Origin: Streptomyces flavochromogenes
GTDB lineage: Bacteria > Actinomycetota > Actinomycetes > Streptomycetales > Streptomycetaceae
Direction of reading: 5' to 3'
NCBI RefSeq assembly: GCF_000717595.1
Contig: NZ_JNZO01000002.1
Coordinates: forward strand, 1 to 64,000
DNA: 64,000 bases
The notes below the pieces were generated by a model. The model made no database searches. It was not told the DNA's origin and worked only from the letters and a program-made list of their open reading frames with translations. Both the position numbers and the translations under genes were made by a program. The first letter of the stretch is position 1. Each line of letters starts with the position of its first letter. Positions 59,114-64,000 of the stretch are shown piece by piece.

Positions 59114-60751
59114 ATGACTGCAACCCTCGTCGCCAAGGACCTCGCCGCCGGCCACGGCGAACGCACCCTCTTCGCCGGGCTCGACCTCGTCGTCGCCCCC
59201 GGCGACGTCATCGGCCTCGTCGGTGTCAACGGCGCCGGCAAGTCGACCCTGCTGCGGCTGCTCGCCGGGCTCGACACCCCGGAGGAGGGGGAGCTCCGGC
59301 TCTCCCCGCCCACCGCCGCCGTCGGCCACCTCCCGCAGGAGCCGGAGCGGCGCGTGGGGGAGACCGTGCGGGAGTTCCTCGCCCGGCGCACCGGCGTCGC
59401 CGCCGCCCAGACGGCGATGGACGAGGCCACCCAGGGCCTCGTCGACGGCACGCCCGGCGCCGACGACGCGTACGCGATCACCCTGGAGCGCTGGCTGAAC
59501 CTCGGCGGCGCCGACCTCGACGAGCGCGCCGAGGAGGTCGCCGACTCGCTCGGCCTCACCGTCGGCCTCGACCAGCCGATGACCTCCCTCTCCGGCGGTC
59601 AGGCGGCCCGCGCCGGCCTCGCCTCCCTGCTGCTCTCCCGCTACGACGTCTTCCTGCTCGACGAGCCCACCAACGACCTCGACCTCGACGGGCTCGAGCG
59701 CCTCGAAGGCTTCGTGAAGGGGCTGCGCGCCGGCACGGTCGTCATCAGCCACGACCGCGAGTTCCTCACCCGTACGGTCACCAAGGTCCTCGAACTCGAC
59801 CTCGCCCAGCAGCAGATCACCCTGTACGGCGGCGGTTACGAGGCCTACCTGGAGGAGCGGGACAGGGCCAGGCGGCACGCGCGCGAGGACTTCGAGGAGT
59901 ACGCGGGCAAGAAGGCGGCTCTCGAAGCGCGCGGTCACATGCAGCGCTCCTGGATGGACAAGGGCGTCAGGAACGCCCGCCGCAAGTCCACCGACAGCGA
60001 CAAGCTCGGCCGCAACGCGCGCAGCGAGGCCAGCGAGAAGCAGGCCGCGAAGGCCCGCCAGACCCAGCGCATGATCGAGCGCCTCGACGTCGTCGACGAG
60101 CCCCGCAAGGAGTGGGAGCTCCGCATGGAGATCGCGGCCGCTCCGCGCTCCGGCTCGGTCGTCGCCACCCTCCGCGAGGCCGAGGTGCGCCGCGGCGACT
60201 TCTCCTTCGGCCCCGTCACCCTGCAGATCGACTGGGCCGACCGGGTCGCCGTCACCGGGGCCAACGGCGCCGGGAAGTCGACCCTGCTCGCCGCCCTGCT
60301 CGGCCGGCTGCCGCTGGACTCCGGGGACGCGGTCCTCGGCTCGGGCGTCGTCGTCGGCGAGGTCGACCAGGCCCGCAAGCTCTTCCACGGTACGGAGTCG
60401 CTCCTGGAGGCGTTCTGCGCGGCCGTGCCGGAGACGGAGCCCGCCGAGGTCCGTACCCTGCTGGCCAAGTTCGGCCTCAAGGCCGTGCACGTGATGCGGC
60501 CCGCCACCACGCTCTCCCCGGGAGAGCGGACCCGCGCCGCGCTCGCCCTGCTCCAGGGCCGGGGCGTGAACCTGCTCGTCCTCGACGAGCCGACCAACCA
60601 CCTGGACCTGCCCGCCATCGAGCAGCTGGAGTCCGCGCTCGACTCGTACACCGGCACGCTGCTGCTCGTCACCCACGACCGGCGGATGCTCGACGCGGTC
60701 CGCACCACGCGGCGCGTCGAAGTCGCCGACGGCAAGGTCACCGAGCTCTGA
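59114..60751 (+). CDS. ABC-F family ATPase
   Basis: 545 residues. Two cassettes: Walker A GVNGAGKSTLL and GANGAGKSTLL, signatures SLSGGQAARAGLASLL and TLSPGERTRAALALL (second one with Pro in place of Gly, LSPGE), Walker B VFLLDEPTNDLDLD and NLLVLDEPTNHLD. The linker RARRHAREDFEEYAGKKAALEARGHMQRSW is the ribosome-interaction segment. It is a cytoplasmic ribosome-associated ATPase of the ABC-F class, of the Uup/EttA-like or resistance-type group; no membrane segments. It is separate from the other ABC-F gene at 33184 and differs in sequence. Confidence 0.92.
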   Translation: MTATLVAKDLAAGHGERTLFAGLDLVVAPGDVIGLVGVNGAGKSTLLRLLAGLDTPEEGELRLSPPTAAVGHLPQEPERRVGETVREFLARRTGVAAAQTAMDEATQGLVDGTPGADDAYAITLERWLNLGGADLDERAEEVADSLGLTVGLDQPMTSLSGGQAARAGLASLLLSRYDVFLLDEPTNDLDLDGLERLEGFVKGLRAGTVVISHDREFLTRTVTKVLELDLAQQQITLYGGGYEAYLEERDRARRHAREDFEEYAGKKAALEARGHMQRSWMDKGVRNARRKSTDSDKLGRNARSEASEKQAAKARQTQRMIERLDVVDEPRKEWELRMEIAAAPRSGSVVATLREAEVRRGDFSFGPVTLQIDWADRVAVTGANGAGKSTLLAALLGRLPLDSGDAVLGSGVVVGEVDQARKLFHGTESLLEAFCAAVPETEPAEVRTLLAKFGLKAVHVMRPATTLSPGERTRAALALLQGRGVNLLVLDEPTNHLDLPAIEQLESALDSYTGTLLLVTHDRRMLDAVRTTRRVEVADGKVTEL

Positions 60752-60857
60752 TGACGGCCTCGCACAGGGCGGGCCGGCGCCGGCTCCTTGGAGCGACGGC
60801 CGCGCACGGGGCACGGCGGGCCGCGACGGCCGTCCCGTCGGCCGGCCGGGGCCGGCG

Positions 60858-61586
60858 ATGACGGTCTCGTTCGGCTGGGGGCCCGTCGAGGCGCGGGTCC
60901 TCGCCCCCTCGGCCGCCTGTGTGGTCGTCGTCGACGTGCTGTCCTTCACCACGGCCGTGGGCGTCGCCGTCGAGGCCGGCGCGGCCGTCCATCCCTACCG
61001 GTGGCGGGACGCGACGGCCGTCGCGTACGCGGAGAGCGTCGGCGCGACCCTCGCCGTCGGACGCCGCGAGGCTGCCCCCGAGCACCCGTGGTCGCTCTCC
61101 CCGGCGGCCCTGCGCGCCGCCCCGATCCCGCCACGTCTGGTCCTGCCCTCGCCGAACGGCTCCACCATCTCCGCGGAGGCCGGGAGCGCGACCGTCGTCG
61201 CCGCCTGTCTGCGCAATCACTCGGCCGTCGCCCGCTGGCTCACGCGGCAGGGGTACGGCTCCGCCGAACGCCCCGTCGCGGTCATCGCGTCCGGCGAGCG
61301 GTGGCCGGACGGATCGCTGCGCCCGGCGCTGGAGGACCTGCTCGGCGCGGGCGCCGTCCTCGCCGGGCTGCGGGCCGCGGGCCCGCACATCCTCACTCCG
61401 GAGGCGAGCGCGGCGGCCACGCTGTGGTCGGCCACCGAGGACCCGGTCGCCGCCTTGCACGGCTGTGACTCGGGTCGTGAACTGTACGAGTACGGCTTTC
61501 CGCAGGACGTGGCCGTGGCCGCCGAGACCGACAGCTCGACGACCGTCCCCGTTCTCGTGGACGGCGCATTCCAGGAGGCACCATGA
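60858..61586 (+). CDS. 2-phosphosulfolactate phosphatase-like (ComB family) protein
   Basis: 242 residues. The ComB family pattern is CVVVVDVLSFTTAVGVAVEAGAAVHPYRWRDATAVAYAESVGATLAVGR and the phosphate-binding LVLPSPNGSTISAEAG. ASGERWPDGSLRPALEDLLGAGAVLAGL follows. ComB hydrolyses 2-phosphosulfolactate in coenzyme M synthesis, a pathway Streptomyces is not known to have. So the true substrate is probably another phosphorylated sulfo- or carboxy-compound. Coupled by ATGA to the next gene. Confidence 0.85.
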   Translation: MTVSFGWGPVEARVLAPSAACVVVVDVLSFTTAVGVAVEAGAAVHPYRWRDATAVAYAESVGATLAVGRREAAPEHPWSLSPAALRAAPIPPRLVLPSPNGSTISAEAGSATVVAACLRNHSAVARWLTRQGYGSAERPVAVIASGERWPDGSLRPALEDLLGAGAVLAGLRAAGPHILTPEASAAATLWSATEDPVAALHGCDSGRELYEYGFPQDVAVAAETDSSTTVPVLVDGAFQEAP

Positions 61587-61984
61587 CCGACCTACTGACC
61601 CGGCTGACCGAGATGCTGGACGATCTCGACGCCGACGTGGACGAGACGATCGACCTCGCCGACGAGATCGCCGCCTCGGGCGACGCCGGTCTCCTGCCGC
61701 GTCTCCAGGCGGAGCTGGACCGCGCCCTCACCGAGCGGAACGCGTACGCCCGTGAGCTGCTCGGCGGTGTCGTCGCGGCGATCGGGGGCCCGGAGGCCCT
61801 GCCGACCCTGATCCGCGCCTCCGCCGTCGACCTCGGTGACGACCAGGACGGTCTGGCCACCGAGATCGTCGATCTGGTCCAGGCCGACCCGAAGGCGGCC
61901 CGGGACCTCCTCCAGCCGCTGACGGAGGACGACGACCTCTCCGTCGCCAACCGCGCCGACTGGGCCCTGCGCTTCCTGCCGTAG
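61583..61984 (+). CDS. HEAT-like helical hypothetical protein
   Basis: 133 residues, very acidic, start overlapping the ComB-like stop by 4 bases. Helical pairs such as DDLDADVDETIDLADEIAASGDAGLLPRLQAEL, GGVVAAIGGPEALPTLIRASA and LSVANRADWALRFL suggest HEAT-type repeats. No enzyme motif is visible. It may be a protein-interaction partner for the ComB-like protein. Convergent with the DUF2690 gene. Confidence 0.75.
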   Translation: MTDLLTRLTEMLDDLDADVDETIDLADEIAASGDAGLLPRLQAELDRALTERNAYARELLGGVVAAIGGPEALPTLIRASAVDLGDDQDGLATEIVDLVQADPKAARDLLQPLTEDDDLSVANRADWALRFLP

Positions 61985-62017
61985 CGGGTTTGCGGGGCCA
62001 CGCGACCGGCTCAGGGT

Positions 62018-62467
62018 CTACCAGTAGCCGCTGCAGTCCACGTGGTTCGTGCCGGTGTCCTTGATGCAGACGCGGTAGTAGTAGCCGCTGCCGCCCAGCA
62101 TGTTCGACCAGTCGGAGCCCGGGTTGGGGAACTTGACCGAGAGGCTGCGCAGGAGCGGTCCGGCGTATCCGTTGTGCTTCTCGATGTAGCCGTACTTGTC
62201 CCACCACTGGCCACCGGTGGAGTCGGTGACGCGGACCCAGGCCGCCTGACACGCGGGCGACCAGCGCAGCTCGGCCTTGAGTCCGCCGTCGGCGGTGGCG
62301 GTCTGCTTGGTGACCGCGTCGCCGTCGCAACTCTGCGAGACCGGGCCGAGGTTGTCGCAGCCGGCGCCGGTGCAGCCGGCGGCGTACGAGGTGCCGGCCA
62401 GCGGGACGAGGGTCATGGTCAGCGCGGCGGCCGAGACCGTCGCGATCTTCGTCAGGACGTGTTGCAT
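62018..62467 (-). CDS. DUF2690 secreted protein
   Basis: 149 residues. The signal peptide is about residues 1-29 (VSAAALTMTLVPLAGTSYA). The mature part CTGAGCDNLGPVSQSC, TADGGLKAELRWSPACQAAWVRV and GQWWDKYGYIEK, then YYYRVCIKDTGTNHVDCSGYW match the DUF2690 family (YjfA-like, six Cys, three probable disulfides). These are small extracellular proteins of unknown role. It stands alone, convergent with the HEAT-like gene. Confidence 0.9.
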   Translation of the reverse strand: MQHVLTKIATVSAAALTMTLVPLAGTSYAAGCTGAGCDNLGPVSQSCDGDAVTKQTATADGGLKAELRWSPACQAAWVRVTDSTGGQWWDKYGYIEKHNGYAGPLLRSLSVKFPNPGSDWSNMLGGSGYYYRVCIKDTGTNHVDCSGYW

Positions 62468-62649
62468 CGGGAGACAACCTTCCGTAGCGGAATCGCCTGC
62501 GCCCTCCGAGGAGGCCGCAGACGATCTTGGTTGTCTGACCTGTGCGCGTCAACGGATAAAACGAGCAACTCGACGGCGAATCGGCCGGTCGGAGGTCGTC
62601 CCCATGGCCCGAACGGGACACACGGGGACGACTCCGACGACGCGTTCGG

Positions 62650-63999
62650 TCAGCGGCGCTTGCCGCCGCCCTCGCCCAGCAGACCCGCCTTGCGGAGGGC
62701 GTCGGCCATCGCGCTGTTCGCGGGCGCGGGCGCGGACGACCGGTCCCGGCCGCCCCGCTCGGACTGCCCGCCGCGACCGCCCTGGCCGCCTTGGCCGCCT
62801 TGGCCACCCTGTCCGTTCCGGCCGCCGCGGTCGCCCTGACCGCCACGGTCGCCGCGCTCGGCCCGGCGGCCACCGCCACCGCCCTGCCGCTGCTGCGGCG
62901 GTCGGCCGGAGCGCTCGCCCCGGTCACCGCGCTCGCGCTCGGGCGCCCCGTCCCCGGACTCCGCGGCGGACTGGTCGTCGAGCCGCAGCGTCAGCGAGAT
63001 CCGCTTGCGCGGGATGTCGACGTCGAGGACCTTCACCTTGACCACGTCGCCGGGCTTCACCACGTCGCGCGGGTCCTTGACGAAGGTCTTCGACATCGCG
63101 GAGACGTGCACCAGGCCGTCCTGGTGCACACCGATGTCCACGAACGCCCCGAACGCCGCCACATTGGTGACGACGCCCTCCAGGACCATCCCGGACGCCA
63201 GGTCGCCGATCTTCTCGACGCCCTCCGCGAAGGTCGCGGTCCGGAACGCCGGACGCGGGTCGCGGCCCGGCTTCTCCAGCTCGCGCAGGATGTCCGTCAC
63301 GGTCGGCAGACCGAAGGTCTCGTCCACGAAGTCGCCGGCCCGCAGCGAGCGCAGCGTCCCGGTGTCGCCGATGAGCGCCGCGACCTCGCCGCCCGTCGCC
63401 TTCACCATCCGACGCACCACCGGGTACGCCTCCGGGTGCACGGAGGAGGAGTCGAGCGGGTCGTCGCCGCCCCGGATGCGCAGGAAGCCCGCGCACTGCT
63501 CGTACGCCTTCGGGCCCAGACGGGCCACGTCCTTGAGGGCCCGGCGCGAGCGGAAGGGGCCGTTGGCGTCCCGGTGCGCGACGATGTTCTCCGCGAGGCC
63601 CGAGCTGATGCCCGAGACCCGCGAAAGGAGCGGCGCCGAGGCGGTGTTGACGTCGACGCCGACACCGTTCACACAGTCCTCGACGACCGCGTCGAGCGAG
63701 CGGGAGAGCTTCACCTCGGCCAGGTCGTGCTGGTACTGGCCGACGCCGATGGACTTCGGGTCGATCTTCACCAGTTCCGCGAGCGGGTCCTGGAGACGGC
63801 GGGCGATGGAGACCGCACCGCGCAACGACACGTCGAGGCCCGGGAGTTCCTGCGAGGCGAATGCGGAGGCCGAGTAGACCGAGGCGCCGGCCTCCGAGAC
63901 CATCACCTTGGTCAGTTTCAACTCAGGGTGCTTGGCGAGGAGTTCGGCCGCCAGCTTGTCGGTCTCACGGGAGGCCGTGCCGTTTCCGATCGCGACCAG
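62650..63999 (-). CDS. tex: Tex-family RNA-binding transcription accessory protein (C-terminal part)
   Basis: About 450 residues visible, open to the right window edge; the start lies beyond it. The visible part begins [19 protein letters not shown] (YqgF-like nuclease-fold end of Tex). It then has the double helix-hairpin-helix [32 protein letters not shown], and the S1 RNA-binding domain [35 protein letters not shown] Gly/Arg-rich tail ([20 protein letters not shown], repeats of GGQ) precedes the ending [16 protein letters not shown]. Tex is a conserved transcription or RNA-associated factor; the Gly-rich extension could bind RNA. Family Tex is about 780-800 residues long, so half is missing. 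Confidence 0.93.
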   Translation of the reverse strand: MVAIGNGTASRETDKLAAELLAKHPELKLTKVMVSEAGASVYSASAFASQELPGLDVSLRGAVSIARRLQDPLAELVKIDPKSIGVGQYQHDLAEVKLSRSLDAVVEDCVNGVGVDVNTASAPLLSRVSGISSGLAENIVAHRDANGPFRSRRALKDVARLGPKAYEQCAGFLRIRGGDDPLDSSSVHPEAYPVVRRMVKATGGEVAALIGDTGTLRSLRAGDFVDETFGLPTVTDILRELEKPGRDPRPAFRTATFAEGVEKIGDLASGMVLEGVVTNVAAFGAFVDIGVHQDGLVHVSAMSKTFVKDPRDVVKPGDVVKVKVLDVDIPRKRISLTLRLDDQSAAESGDGAPERERGDRGERSGRPPQQRQGGGGGRRAERGDRGGQGDRGGRNGQGGQGGQGGQGGRGGQSERGGRDRSSAPAPANSAMADALRKAGLLGEGGGKRR

Positions 64000-64000
64000 C

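Overview
The window is chromosomal DNA of a high-GC actinomycete, almost certainly a Streptomyces or a close relative. The evidence is strong G/C bias at third codon positions, GTG starts, ATGA/GTGA stop-start overlaps, and lineage-typical genes: a WhiB-like regulator, an SsgA-like protein, an XRE regulator with a DUF397 partner and an RsbW-like ATPase, a DUF574 methyltransferase, and many secreted enzymes. I see no IS element, prophage, CRISPR array or rRNA. Two genes are cut by the window edges: a UbiA-type prenyltransferase on the left and tex on the right.

Layout, left to right. 1-6620: an ebo-type metabolite-traffic cluster (prenyltransferase end, TIM-barrel isomerase, EboA, EboB, EboE, EboF) plus a Tat-exported TIM-barrel protein. 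6863-6950: tRNA-Leu(GAG) with its own terminator. 7052-11944: a YjdM-like zinc-ribbon protein, a methyltransferase, then a divergent XRE/DUF397 versus ATPase locus and a DUF574 methyltransferase. 11969-18451: secreted M64 peptidase, GH4 glucosidase, YchJ-like protein, and an MFS exporter fused to a winged-helix domain. 18807-20952: divergent ATP-dependent DNA ligase and LigD-type polymerase (NHEJ family). 21017-22744: alpha/beta hydrolase and TetR genes that share an operator-like palindrome.

22851-30223 is the most interesting block. A divergent IclR regulator and a Cys-ending leader peptide precede a six-gene operon: DszB-like desulfinase, SsuA lipoprotein, SsuC permease, SsuB ATPase, a binding-protein-like protein with no signal peptide, and an SsuD-like flavin monooxygenase. 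Together they look like an uptake and C-S bond-cleavage system for an unidentified organosulfur compound, possibly controlled by cysteine supply.

30213-40483: beta-propeller-like protein, WhiB-like regulator, acyl-ACP desaturase behind a repeat-rich promoter, an ABC-F protein with a possible leader peptide, SsgA-like protein, Fe-S protein, YCF48-like secreted protein, YciI-like protein, endonuclease V, VOC protein and an enoyl-reductase-like protein. 40735-46628: a beta-oxidation operon (CoA transferase/racemase, LCAD-like dehydrogenase, thiolase, FadB-like enzyme) with a convergent MerR gene.

47640-64000: macro-domain protein, sphingomyelinase, an orphan ATP-synthase-b-like protein, an MpaB-type oxygenase, a run of exported hydrolases (M1 peptidase, CocE/X-Pro peptidase, M14 peptidase), D-amino-acid oxidase, a second ABC-F protein, a ComB-like phosphatase, a DUF2690 protein and tex. 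Many convergent gene pairs are separated by strong palindromic terminators. All functions are read from sequence motifs and family knowledge; no search was run.
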